From assembly GCF_900115475.1 (NCBI RefSeq), contig NZ_FOWP01000022.1, positions 1 through 39,601 of the forward strand: DNA of 39,601 nt, read 5' to 3'. Under the pieces are notes generated by a model, which saw only the letters and a list, made by a program, of their open reading frames with translations, ran no database searches and was not told the DNA's origin. This stretch comes from Ectopseudomonas composti (GTDB taxonomy: Bacteria; Pseudomonadota; Gammaproteobacteria; Pseudomonadales; Pseudomonadaceae). Made by a program: the position numbers and the translations under genes. The stretch's first letter is position 1; the number at the start of each line of letters is the position of its first letter. Shown here piece by piece: positions 16,210 to 22,818 of this stretch.

Positions 16210-16554
16210 ATGAGCACAGCCTTCCACGAAGACTCCAGCACCTCGGTGCTGCGTCGGATGAAAGAAGGGGGATTCGACTTCGCCCAGTTTCACCCGATCG
16301 AGTTCTACGCCATCTTTCCCGACGAAGAACGGGCCAAAATGGCGGCCAGAAACTTTCGCGGCGAGTCGCTCAACGCTCAGATATCCGCCCGTGAGGACGG
16401 CATCTGGCACCTGCAAATCAGCAAAGTGATGTACGCCACCCATGCCGGTATCGGCGAGTTCGAACATGACCTGGAGTCCATCGTCGTCCCGCTGGGCGGC
16501 AAGATGGATGGCTGGGGCGTTACCCAGGAGGTGAAAGCGTCAGCTATGCGTTAG
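16210..16554 (+). CDS. RraB-domain protein (ribonuclease E inhibitor RraB family)
   Basis: This 114-residue protein has the RraB-family (PF06877-type) layout: HPIEFYAIFPDEERAKMAAR at 28-47, a central W-x-L strand and the C-terminal GGKMDGWG at 96-103. RraB of E. coli binds RNase E and modulates degradosome activity; whether this more distant member does so is not shown. The start ATG at 16210 has GAGAGGGGG upstream. It stands alone between repeat-rich intervals, so its context gives no clue. Related proteins are often annotated only as 'ribonuclease E inhibitor RraB'. Confidence 0.7.
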   Translation: MSTAFHEDSSTSVLRRMKEGGFDFAQFHPIEFYAIFPDEERAKMAARNFRGESLNAQISAREDGIWHLQISKVMYATHAGIGEFEHDLESIVVPLGGKMDGWGVTQEVKASAMR

Positions 16555-16572
16555 GGAAACACTGAAAAGGTT

Positions 16573-16640
16573 GTCATACCCGCGCAGGCGGGTATCCAGA
16601 ACCAGCGAATTACCTGGGCTGCCGCTTTCGCGGGAGTGAC
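16573..16640. repeat. 68-bp three-hairpin repeat, copy 1
   Basis: It begins GTCATACCCGCGCAGGCGGG, has an inner CCAG...CTGG stem and ends CGCGGGAGTGAC, so the outer ends are also inverted (GTCA...TGAC). A second copy of the same design is at 18954-19020. This is the dispersed 'GTCATTCCCGCG...' type of bacterial intergenic repeat. Confidence 0.7.
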
Positions 16641-16700
16641 GATAAATGGCTTTTTCAGAACATCCTCAGGTGCGGATGCAGCGGCATCCATCAGCTCAGA

Positions 16701-16726
16701 CCATCGGCCGGTTGTCCGGCCGATGG
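16701..16726 (+). terminator. Strong hairpin downstream of the RraB-like gene
   Basis: A perfect 11-bp stem, CCATCGGCCGG and its complement, closes on a TTGT loop. It lies 65 bp upstream of the amidotransferase start. It is followed by CTTCAACTCC and not a T run, so termination is uncertain; it could instead be a leader structure for the downstream gene. Confidence 0.4.
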
Positions 16727-16791
16727 CTTCAACTCCCAGCCCACCTCGACTTGCCAATCCTTCTCGCGCAGACTGCGCGGCGGAGGTAGCT

Positions 16792-17499
16792 ATGGCCGAT
16801 GTTCTGATCCTGACTCATATCGATTATTGCCCGCCAGCCCACCTGGCGCAGGTGCTGCAGGCGCGTGGCTGCAGCTTCGACGTGTTGCGCGTCGACCTGG
16901 GTGAACTGCACGGTTACGACCTGGAGCGGCCCAAGGCGGTCGCCGTGATGGGTGGGCCGATGAGCGTCAACGACCCGCTACCCTGGATCGCCGACGAAGT
17001 GGCTGCGATGCAGCGTTTTATCGCACGTGACATTCCCATCATCGGTCACTGTCTGGGCGGCCAGCTGCTGGCCAAGGCACTGGGCGCCACCATCCGCCGC
17101 ATGCCCTACACCGAGGCGGGTTGGCAGCGTATGCAGCGTCGCGCAGAGGCAGCCGATAGCCCCTGGCTGGCGCATTTGCCTGAAGCGTTCAGCATTTTTC
17201 AGTGGCATGGCGACACCTTCGCAGTGCCTGAAGGCGCCCAGCCGCTGCTGAGCAGCCGCTGGTGCGACAACCAGGCCTTCGCCTGGGGCGACAAGGTGCT
17301 GGCGCTGCAGGGCCACCCGGAGATGACCGAAGAGCTGATCGAACTCTGGCTAGACGACTGGGCGCATCTGCTCGATGCCAGCCAGCCCAGTCAGCAGAGC
17401 ATCGCCGACATGCGCGACGACCTGGGTGGCAAAGTTAGGGCGCTGAATCAAGTCGCCGAGGGTTTCTACGTGCACTGGCTGAAACTGGCTGGCCTTTGA
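16792..17499 (+). CDS. Class I glutamine amidotransferase-like protein
   Basis: This 235-residue protein has the triad-type class I amidotransferase fold: nucleophile C87 in GHCLGGQ (85-91) and H175/E177 in GHPEM (174-178). An oxyanion GGP is at 54-56. Such stand-alone domains are often annotated as GMP-synthase-like or gamma-glutamyl hydrolases of polyamine or small-peptide metabolism; the substrate cannot be read here. The ATG at 16792 with GGAGG upstream is chosen over an open extension to 16636 that crosses the hairpin and repeat. The gene is monocistronic and converges on the DinB-like gene. Confidence 0.88.
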   Translation: MADVLILTHIDYCPPAHLAQVLQARGCSFDVLRVDLGELHGYDLERPKAVAVMGGPMSVNDPLPWIADEVAAMQRFIARDIPIIGHCLGGQLLAKALGATIRRMPYTEAGWQRMQRRAEAADSPWLAHLPEAFSIFQWHGDTFAVPEGAQPLLSSRWCDNQAFAWGDKVLALQGHPEMTEELIELWLDDWAHLLDASQPSQQSIADMRDDLGGKVRALNQVAEGFYVHWLKLAGL

Positions 17500-17539
17500 G
17501 TCTGGAGAAGGCGAGGTGCCATCGGCACTTGGCCGCAGC

Positions 17540-18076
17540 TCAAAGCTCGTCAGGGATCAATGCCAGCAGATCCGTCACACCAATATCCACGCCGGCCTGG
17601 GTCAGTAGCGTCGTTGCCTGCCCGCGATGATGCGTCTGGTGGTTGAACAGGTGCATCAGCAGGGCGAAGAAGTGCTTTTGCGCGGCTACACCCTTCATGT
17701 TGCAGTAACTCAGCGGCTGGTCCAGATGCTCTTCGCCCATCTCGGCTGTCAGGGCCTCGATGCAACTGTCCAGCTGTTTACGAAGTGCAGTCAGCTTGCG
17801 TATGTCCGCACCCATCGGTTGATCCAGACGCGTCGGCGCTTCCAGCTCTGCGAGCGCCTGCAATGCCCGGAAGTTCGCCGAGTGTGCGCTGTAGCGCCCA
17901 AGCCAGATACGGTCAGCCACCAACAGATGGTTGAGCGTGCCGAGGATCGAGCCGAAGAACGCACCCCGCTCGGCACTCAGCGCTTCGTCGGGCAGGGTGG
18001 AAGCCGCTGTGTAGAGCCGTTCGTTCATCCAGCTGTTGTAGCGCGCCATCAGGCGGATATGGTCGATTCTCTGCAT
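17540..18076 (-). CDS. DinB-family putative metal-dependent protein
   Basis: This 178-residue four-helix-bundle protein of the DinB family has a histidine of the metal triad in the TLNHLLVADRIW segment (near residue 50). The later pair is in HLFNHQTHHRGQ (near 146-155). DinB-family proteins are often thiol-dependent transferases or isomerases, or stress-induced proteins of unknown activity. The ATG at 18076 is preferred; the frame can extend to a TTG at 18082. It is 23 bp downstream of the SDR at 18100 on the same strand, probably one transcript. Confidence 0.85.
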   Translation of the reverse strand: MQRIDHIRLMARYNSWMNERLYTAASTLPDEALSAERGAFFGSILGTLNHLLVADRIWLGRYSAHSANFRALQALAELEAPTRLDQPMGADIRKLTALRKQLDSCIEALTAEMGEEHLDQPLSYCNMKGVAAQKHFFALLMHLFNHQTHHRGQATTLLTQAGVDIGVTDLLALIPDEL

Positions 18077-18099
18077 GGCCAATACCTGTTCTTGTTCTT

Positions 18100-18801
18100 T
18101 CAGAAACGCTCATCGGCAATGGCCGGAAGCACCAGCTCACGCACGTAACTGGCATTGGACAGGCTCAGCAGCGTTCGAACCAGAGCGACGACATCGTGCA
18201 GTGGAATCAGCTGACCTTCGCCATTTTGCGCCGCCTGTTCAACCGGTGTATGCAGGCCATCCTGGGTATTGAGGTAGCCCAGTTGCAGGCAGGTGACGGC
18301 CAGACGCTGATCGCGAAAACCTTCGCGCAGGGTCTCGGCTATGCCTTTGAGGGCGAACTTGCTGGCGCCGAAGGTGACTTCTGGGCGGCCACTCTGTGGC
18401 AGGGCCGAGGTGGAACCGGTGAGAATCAATTGCGGCTTGGCGCCGCCGAGCAGGCGCGGTAGCAGGCGTTTGAGCAGCAGCAAGGTCGCACCGATATTGA
18501 CGCTGACCATCTCGAGAATCTGTGCGTCCTCGTCCTGCAGAAAGCTGTAATCATCCTCGAACGCGCGGGTTTCCCAGATCCCCAGGTTGTAGATGATCGC
18601 GTCCAGGCGCTGAGGCGACTGTGCTTCGATAGCGTCCACGGCCTGCAGCGGATCACTCATATCGGCCTCGATCCACTGGATACCCGTGGCCAGGTCGGCC
18701 GGGCGGCTACGCGAAATCCCGATCAACTCGTGGCCTTGCGCCAGGCCGTCTACCAGCGCACGGCCGAGACCTCGGCTGGCTCCGATCACCATGATGCGCA
18801 T
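18100..18801 (-). CDS. SDR-family protein with Phe in place of the catalytic Tyr
   Basis: This 233-residue short-chain dehydrogenase-like protein has an NAD(P) motif GASRGLG (7-13), D50 after the third strand, NLG at 72-74 (in place of NAG) and serines in LTGSTSA (128-134). The active-site motif reads FGASK (144-148), so the usual Y of Y-x-x-x-K is F144 (codon TTC, one base from TAC), while K148 is kept. The start ATG has AAGGAGG 5 bases upstream. Without the tyrosine, normal hydride-transfer catalysis is doubtful; it may bind cofactor only or have an unusual activity. It is transcribed ahead of the DinB-like gene. Confidence 0.85.
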   Translation of the reverse strand: MRIMVIGASRGLGRALVDGLAQGHELIGISRSRPADLATGIQWIEADMSDPLQAVDAIEAQSPQRLDAIIYNLGIWETRAFEDDYSFLQDEDAQILEMVSVNIGATLLLLKRLLPRLLGGAKPQLILTGSTSALPQSGRPEVTFGASKFALKGIAETLREGFRDQRLAVTCLQLGYLNTQDGLHTPVEQAAQNGEGQLIPLHDVVALVRTLLSLSNASYVRELVLPAIADERF

Positions 18802-18953
18802 CCTGTGCCTCCTTGATTCATGCAGGGTTCTTCCATGGCTCCGGCGAGGGCAACGCTCGCCCGAGAGGAAGACTGGGACGTTAAGTGGGGAACTGGTGGT
18901 GGGTCAAACGGGGTATGCCAGACAAGCACTTATCGTGTGGGGGATTGCTCTCA

Positions 18954-19020
18954 CCGTCACTCCCGAGAAGGTGGGAGCCCAGAGAGTTGTTCTGGGTTCC
19001 CGCCTGCGTGGGAACGACGG
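18954..19020. repeat. 67-bp three-hairpin repeat, copy 2
   Basis: The outer ends CCGTCACTCCC and GGGAACGACGG are inverted, with an inner AGCCCAGAGAGTTGTTCTGGGTT stem split by a short loop. It shares design and partial sequence with 16573-16640. It lies in the 255-bp gap between the SDR and the VOC gene, where no gene is evident. Confidence 0.7.
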
Positions 19021-19056
19021 TCGCTGCAGGTGATGCAGGCTCGCAGGTGGTGGCGA

Positions 19057-19419
19057 CTATTGACCGTCTGGCTCCGACCATACGGCAAACTCGTTGCCAC
19101 CCGGTTCGACGAAATGAAAACGCCTGCCACCGGGGAAGGAAAAGATCGGTTTGACGATTTCCCCTCCGGCAGCCTCGACCTTGGCCAGGGTGTCTTCCAG
19201 CTGTGCGCTGTAGAACACGATCAGCGCGCTGCCGTTGTCGCTGCGTGCGGACATCTCGGCGCTGAAGAAACCACCATCCAGGCCTTCGTCGGCGAAGGCG
19301 GCGTAATCGGGACCGTAGTCCGTGAATCGCCAGCCGAAAGTGGCCTGGAAGAAGGCCTTGGTAGCTGGCAGATTGCGGGTTGGGTATTCGACGTAATTGA
19401 TCTTCTCGTGGGCAGGCAT
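19057..19419 (-). CDS. VOC-family (glyoxalase/bleomycin-resistance-like) protein
   Basis: This 120-residue single VOC domain has paired beta-alpha-beta-beta-beta units: INYVEYPTRNLPATKAFFQ at 7-25 and the second half with FVEPGGNEFAVW near the C-terminus. The family includes metal-dependent isomerases, dioxygenases and resistance proteins; this one resembles the 'VOC family protein' group with an N-terminal substrate loop WRFTDYGPDYAAF. The ATG at 19419 with AAGGAA upstream is chosen over an extension to 19497 that overlaps the neighbouring HhH gene. The substrate is unknown. Confidence 0.85.
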   Translation of the reverse strand: MPAHEKINYVEYPTRNLPATKAFFQATFGWRFTDYGPDYAAFADEGLDGGFFSAEMSARSDNGSALIVFYSAQLEDTLAKVEAAGGEIVKPIFSFPGGRRFHFVEPGGNEFAVWSEPDGQ

Positions 19420-19450
19420 GCCGGGTTCCTTGGCAGTGAAAGAGTGGGAG

Positions 19451-19687
19451 TTACTGACGTGATTTGGCCAAGTCGATGGCGGCCTGGATAGCAGCACGTG
19501 CTTGCGGGCTGTTTTTCCAGCAAGTCGAGCCCAACTGACCGGCTACTGCGGTGACGATATCGCCGACGTTGGCTTCGGCCAGTTCCTGAAGCGAGTCGAT
19601 GCCGATCTGCTCGAGTCGCTGCACGACGGTCGGGCCTACGCCTTTAACGTTTAGAAGGGCTTGGTGTTCATCGGTTGGGAAGGGCAT
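19451..19687 (-). CDS. Small helix-hairpin-helix protein next to the cassette array
   Basis: This 78-residue protein has a helix-hairpin-helix motif LLNVKGVGPTVVQRLEQIGI (11-30), similar to 'pathogenicity locus'/Cdd1-type small HhH proteins, which suggests nucleic-acid binding. Its ATG lies only 5 bases from the last core heptamer of the cassette array (19693-19699, minus strand GTAACAA), the same spacing seen in cassettes 1 and 7. Its base composition is close to the chromosome and no attC follows it. It may be the gene in front of which the array inserted, or a former terminal cassette that lost its attC. No clear ribosome site remains. Confidence 0.7.
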   Translation of the reverse strand: MPFPTDEHQALLNVKGVGPTVVQRLEQIGIDSLQELAEANVGDIVTAVAGQLGSTCWKNSPQARAAIQAAIDLAKSRQ

Positions 19688-19692
19688 TGGGA

Positions 19693-19772
19693 TTGTTACC
19701 AGCGGTTAAGCGATGGAACGGGTTTCAGCCCGCCCAAGTGAGCGTCGCGAACGACTTGAACAGTTGTTAGGC
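19693..19772 (-). repeat. attC site of cassette 7 (distal end of array)
   Basis: Minus-strand order: R'' GCCTAAC, L'' GTTCAAG, L' CTTAACC, spacer, R' GTAACAA. The first three boxes are canonical, but the last heptamer departs from GTTRRRY at the third base and beyond. This is expected when the final cassette inserted beside a non-cassette sequence. The site is 80 bp and folds into the usual imperfect hairpin. Confidence 0.85.
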
Positions 19773-19775
19773 GGT

Positions 19776-20255
19776 TCATACCGTATGCTCGTTCTGGAGT
19801 TTCAAACCAGGTACGCTTGCATAGAAAAAATGGGAAATAGACATACTTCTGGGTATTAATGGAGGAAGCTCGTCGTGTAGAAAGGCTACTTGTGCTTCAA
19901 GAGTACAGAAATCCTCAAGCTGGTAGCAAAATATAACTATTGCGTCGTCAAGGTTTTCGCCCATGCATTTAATGGTCGCCCATTTTATAAAGTTTATAAC
20001 TTCAAACTTGGATTGGATATTTAGCGCTGATACTCGCAAGCTAAATTCTTCGGTAAACGTAAGCTCTATTGGTCGAAAAGGAAATTCATAAAACGGGCGT
20101 TTAAGGCAAGCGCCGGGGCCGTCGAGTGATAGCTGGACTAGAGCTTCATCGGGATTGTCGGACACCCCAATGTGAGCATCAATCCACACGATTAGCTCTT
20201 CTGAACTTACAAGTCCAAGCTTCCACAATGACAGGGCGATACTCAGAGTTTTCAT
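19776..20255 (-). CDS. Cassette 7 protein, unknown
   Basis: This 159-residue soluble protein has no signal peptide or membrane segment. The N-terminal helices (LGLVSSEELIVWIDAHI, then D-N-P-D-E-A-L-V-Q-L-S-L) have a pattern seen in small helical accessory proteins; I do not recognise the family. It has several cysteines and a C-terminal FFYASVPGLKL. The ATG at 20255 is 5 bases from the core heptamer GTTAGGC, whose AGG can serve as the ribosome site. The stop TGA lies 3 bases before the attC R'' box, a compact layout typical of cassettes. Confidence 0.75.
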   Translation of the reverse strand: MKTLSIALSLWKLGLVSSEELIVWIDAHIGVSDNPDEALVQLSLDGPGACLKRPFYEFPFRPIELTFTEEFSLRVSALNIQSKFEVINFIKWATIKCMGENLDDAIVIFCYQLEDFCTLEAQVAFLHDELPPLIPRSMSISHFFYASVPGLKLQNEHTV

Positions 20256-20260
20256 GCAGA

Positions 20261-20344
20261 GCCTAACTATTAATCTAACGGGCAGGCAAAAGTTAGCTTT
20301 TGGCTGTATAGCGAACTAAGTGAGCGATTCTAGTACTGTTATAA
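20261..20344 (-). repeat. attC site of cassette 6 (divergent)
   Basis: Minus strand: R'' TTATAAC at 20338-20344 and R' GTTAGGC at 20261-20267, with a CGCTCACTTAGTTCGC-like centre. It lacks the GGGCGGGC/GCCCGCCC stem core shared by the other six sites. R'' is the exact complement of the heptamer GTTATAA that opens cassette 6. That fixes the boundary and suggests a cassette of different origin. Confidence 0.75.
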
Positions 20345-20352
20345 GTTGACGC

Positions 20353-20835
20353 CTAATTTTTAATTTTGTAGAAATCGACTATGGACGTCATGGCGCTTGT
20401 AAATAGCTCTGCATCTTCAAGGCTTCTTGTGCGTAAGATAAATTTTTGCGTGCCACTTTTTTCAATGATAGCCACTGCGTACCACTGTTTAAATTTTCTT
20501 TTCCATGAATACAGTTGCACTCTATCAATGTGGCGATAGTACATTCTGTTACCTGCGTTTCGGTGAGTTGAAGTGCCACCGCCTACGGCTAGGCCTGTAT
20601 TTCCTACATTTGTTGCCCAAGAGCTATTTCTTGATGTAATACCGAATTCCCATGAAATGTATTTTTCGTTTACTGAGAATCCATCGGGTCTCCAGTTTTC
20701 ATGTTGTGACCAAGTTATTTCTTCTGTCAGAGCAATTGCAGAGTTTATTTCCATCTCGGTTGTTTTGTGTTTGATCGGGCTGGAGCCGCATCCAGATAGA
20801 ATAATGGTGGCTATAGCTAAAAGATACTTCATCAT
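20353..20835 (-). CDS. Cassette 6 lipoprotein, unknown
   Basis: This 160-residue protein has a lipoprotein signal: hydrophobic stretch 3-13 and lipobox LSGC with C16 as the predicted lipidation site. The mature part is mostly beta and ends in an aromatic/charged domain (YYRHIDRVQLYSWKRKFKQW, then EDAELFTSAMTSIVDFY) that looks like a pleckstrin-like barrel capped by a helix; this is inference from the strand pattern. It should sit in the outer or inner membrane facing the periplasm. ATG at 20835 or 20832 is preferred over GTG at 20850. No named family is recognised. Confidence 0.75.
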   Translation of the reverse strand: MMKYLLAIATIILSGCGSSPIKHKTTEMEINSAIALTEEITWSQHENWRPDGFSVNEKYISWEFGITSRNSSWATNVGNTGLAVGGGTSTHRNAGNRMYYRHIDRVQLYSWKRKFKQWYAVAIIEKSGTQKFILRTRSLEDAELFTSAMTSIVDFYKIKN

Positions 20836-20861
20836 GAATATATTGCTCACTTACTTTATGT

Positions 20862-20937
20862 TTATAACGTTTGGTTAAGGGGCGGGCTTTAGCCCGTCTC
20901 AGCGAGCACGGCGAGCGATTTGAACCATTTGTTAAGG
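20862..20937 (-). repeat. attC site of cassette 5
   Basis: Minus strand: R'' CCTTAAC (20931-20937), L'' GGTTCAAA-type, stem with GACGGGCTAAAGCCCGCCCC, L' CTTAACC, R' GTTATAA (20862-20868). R'' complements the opening heptamer of its own cassette (GTTAGGC) at only 5 of 7 positions, the worst match in the array. Confidence 0.88.
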
Positions 20938-20941
20938 TTAC

Positions 20942-21373
20942 CTACTCTGGGCTGCTCACGTAGGGGTAGTGTATTCTTCCTTGTTCTCTTGCGAACTTTA
21001 TTAGTTCTTCGGTCGATATTTTTTGTACATTTGGATTATTCATTTTTGCAAACATTACTGAGTGGTGAAGAAAGTAAGTTCTCATTCTTTCTTTTTCGAT
21101 CTCACCAGCTTTATGAGCGCTAAAAACCTTTGTGGCGATGTCCGAGCCTTCGTTGTCCGTGCACTCTTGGATTTTTGCCGTCGTTGCGGCGTCGTAAGCT
21201 CCAGAGGGGTTTGGCGTGACTTCCAGTTCTCCCATGCACCCTAGCGCCACTAATTCCTGTGCTGCAATTAAATCTTCATGGATATCTTTTTTCCCATGAA
21301 GGTTTCCGGCAGATGCGATGCTGGAAAGCAGCAAGGTTAGTGTTAGTGCATATTTTTTAAGCTCTAAATTCAC
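20942..21373 (-). CDS. Cassette 5 exported protein, unknown
   Basis: This 143-residue protein has an N-terminal signal peptide (about 1-22, cleavage after SIASAG). The mature part is mostly helical with two cysteines (C46, C71) that could form a disulfide in the periplasm. The segment DLIAAQELVALGCMGELEVTPNPSGAYDA, followed by charged helices, is not familiar to me. The start codon is 39 bases into the cassette, a longer leader than in its neighbours, and no strong ribosome site is visible. Confidence 0.75.
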   Translation of the reverse strand: MNLELKKYALTLTLLLSSIASAGNLHGKKDIHEDLIAAQELVALGCMGELEVTPNPSGAYDAATTAKIQECTDNEGSDIATKVFSAHKAGEIEKERMRTYFLHHSVMFAKMNNPNVQKISTEELIKFAREQGRIHYPYVSSPE

Positions 21374-21412
21374 GGTAAATTTCCGATTCGTGGCGCGGGT
21401 TTTTTCTTTTTT

Positions 21413-21480
21413 GCCTAACGATTAAGCTAAAGGGCAGGCTTTAGCCCGTCCCAGCGAGTGCTTTGAGCGCCTTGTTAGCA
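21413..21480 (-). repeat. attC site of cassette 4
   Basis: Minus strand: R'' TGCTAAC (21474-21480), shortened central region, stem GACGGGCTAAAGCCTGCCC, R' GTTAGGC (21413-21419). At 68 bp it is the shortest site. R'' is the exact complement of GTTAGCA, which opens cassette 4. Confidence 0.88.
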
Positions 21481-21483
21481 GCA

Positions 21484-21900
21484 TTACACATCACGCTTAT
21501 AAGCTTGTAGGAATAGATATTTCCCAATAATTATAAATGTTGCGCCAAGGCCAAATAGCCAAAGTTTAATTTTCGAAAATAATGCTGCCTGTCCGTCTAG
21601 CCCTTCTTTTCTTTCGTCTCGCATTTCTATAGCTCTGAATAGAGCTTTGCTAGCCCTTTCACTAGCGTTATTTGCGATGCTCTTTTTGGTTTCTTCATCA
21701 CTGATTGCGGAAATTGATGCGATATCGCTTAGCGCGCTAAGCACGGAAAGATTAACTTCTTCTTGAATATAATATTGCCACTCTGGTGACTGCTTATCCC
21801 ACCAGCCGGAATATTCACTTTCCCAGAATGTTGCTGCTAGCAGTAAGAACAACCCAAATATTTCGAGCTGTAGTCCTCGATATTCATATTTCGTACGCAT
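21484..21900 (-). CDS. Cassette 4 two-helix membrane protein, unknown
   Basis: This 138-residue protein has hydrophobic helices at about 11-26 and 112-131. They are separated by an 85-residue loop that is acidic, helical and rich in A, S and E (SALSDIASISAISDEETKKSIANNASERASKAL). By the positive-inside rule both ends face the cytoplasm and the loop the periplasm. The start ATG is 13 bases from the core heptamer. Its stop lies next to the attC R''. No named family is recognised. Confidence 0.75.
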   Translation of the reverse strand: MRTKYEYRGLQLEIFGLFLLLAATFWESEYSGWWDKQSPEWQYYIQEEVNLSVLSALSDIASISAISDEETKKSIANNASERASKALFRAIEMRDERKEGLDGQAALFSKIKLWLFGLGATFIIIGKYLFLQAYKRDV

Positions 21901-21913
21901 GACTTTTGCCTGC

Positions 21914-21989
21914 TGCTAACGTTTGGTTAAGGGGCGGGCTTTAGCCCGTCCCAGCGAACGAAGTGAGCGATTTGAATCGGTTGTTAGGC
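21914..21989 (-). repeat. attC site of cassette 3
   Basis: Minus strand: R'' GCCTAAC (21983-21989), L'' near GATTCAAA, conserved GGGACGGGCTAAAGCCCGCC stem, L' CTTAACC, R' GTTAGCA (21914-21920). The TAA stop of the cassette 3 gene lies inside R''. Confidence 0.9.
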
Positions 21990-22733
21990 ATTGCTATTGG
22001 ACATTGGGACAGTAGGTGCACTATCTGGAAAAATTTCTTTTAAACGCTCAGCTAAGGTTTGTTGATACGCAGATATTTTTTCGTCTTTGCTCTTTGCATT
22101 GTGAGCAAGATCCCACAGCATTGCCGCTGCAGCCATTACTGCAAGCTCGGCATTGTGTGCTCGGAAGTAAACGAAGCGCCACTCCATGCCAAGGTTTAGC
22201 TCTGGATGGAGAAGTGGAGCTTCGATTTTTCCAGATGGGTGGACTGCCAAATCCCTATATCGGTATATCTGCTTTAGGTTGCCTCTGAGCATAGATGCAC
22301 CCTCTTGCGTCAAGCTGAATGCTCGTCGTGTTACCTCGGCTACTTGCGTATAGCGAGCAGTGCGACCATTGCGACCATTGCGCCATTTTTCCAAAGTTGA
22401 AGGTGGAATTGTTACATGCTCTCGCAGTACCGCGTATATAGCATCCCAAGCAATTGCAGCTGCCATGATGGCCTGCATAGATGCTTCGAACTCGACCTCT
22501 AAAGCTTGAGCCTTAGCCACTTCATCTGTGCCTTGCCAAGCAGCATCACGATTAACCTTTGCAATAAGTGCTGCGTCTAGGTGGCGCTTTGCAATTTGAA
22601 TCCATGTTGGGCAGACGTCAAACTGAACATGCAACGTAATCGGATCGCCTTCAAGTTCACCACTTTCACTAATGCGGAGTGAGAAGTGAGGAATTGAAAC
22701 TGACATTCCGCGGGTGATGTAGATGCCTGCCAT
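21984..22733 (-). CDS. Cassette 3 protein with HEPN-like R-x4-H motif
   Basis: This 249-residue, mostly helical soluble protein is the largest in the array. RYRDLAVHPSG (158-168) contains R160-x4-H165 after an aromatic helix. This is the form of the catalytic motif of HEPN ribonucleases, and related R-D-x-A-V-H-P strings occur in HEPN-type accessory proteins. The N-terminal 110 residues contain a beta-rich part (12-40) and long helices. The assignment is inference from the motif only. The start at 22733 is 9 bases from the core heptamer; a second ATG at 22706 is possible. The stop codon is within the attC. Confidence 0.75.
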   Translation of the reverse strand: MAGIYITRGMSVSIPHFSLRISESGELEGDPITLHVQFDVCPTWIQIAKRHLDAALIAKVNRDAAWQGTDEVAKAQALEVEFEASMQAIMAAAIAWDAIYAVLREHVTIPPSTLEKWRNGRNGRTARYTQVAEVTRRAFSLTQEGASMLRGNLKQIYRYRDLAVHPSGKIEAPLLHPELNLGMEWRFVYFRAHNAELAVMAAAAMLWDLAHNAKSKDEKISAYQQTLAERLKEIFPDSAPTVPMSNSNA

Positions 22734-22742
22734 GGTTGTAAT

Positions 22743-22818
22743 GCCTAGCGTTTGGTTAAGGGGCGGGCTTTAGCCCGTCCCAGTGAGCGAAGCGAGCGAT
22801 TTGAACCAATTGTTATGC
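22743..22818 (-). repeat. attC site of cassette 2, core heptamer mutated
   Basis: Minus strand: R'' GCATAAC (22812-22818), L'' GGTTCAAA-type, conserved stem, L' CTTAACC, R' GCTAGGC (22743-22749). The R' core carries C for the first T of GTT, at the strand-exchange position. R'' is the exact complement of GTTATGC, which opens cassette 2. Confidence 0.9.

Noticed and set aside
15906..16241. A 111-codon minus-strand frame between the SDR and RraB-like genes
   Set aside because: No ribosome site, it overlaps the start of the RraB-like gene, and it covers hairpins and repeat-like sequence; probably a chance frame.
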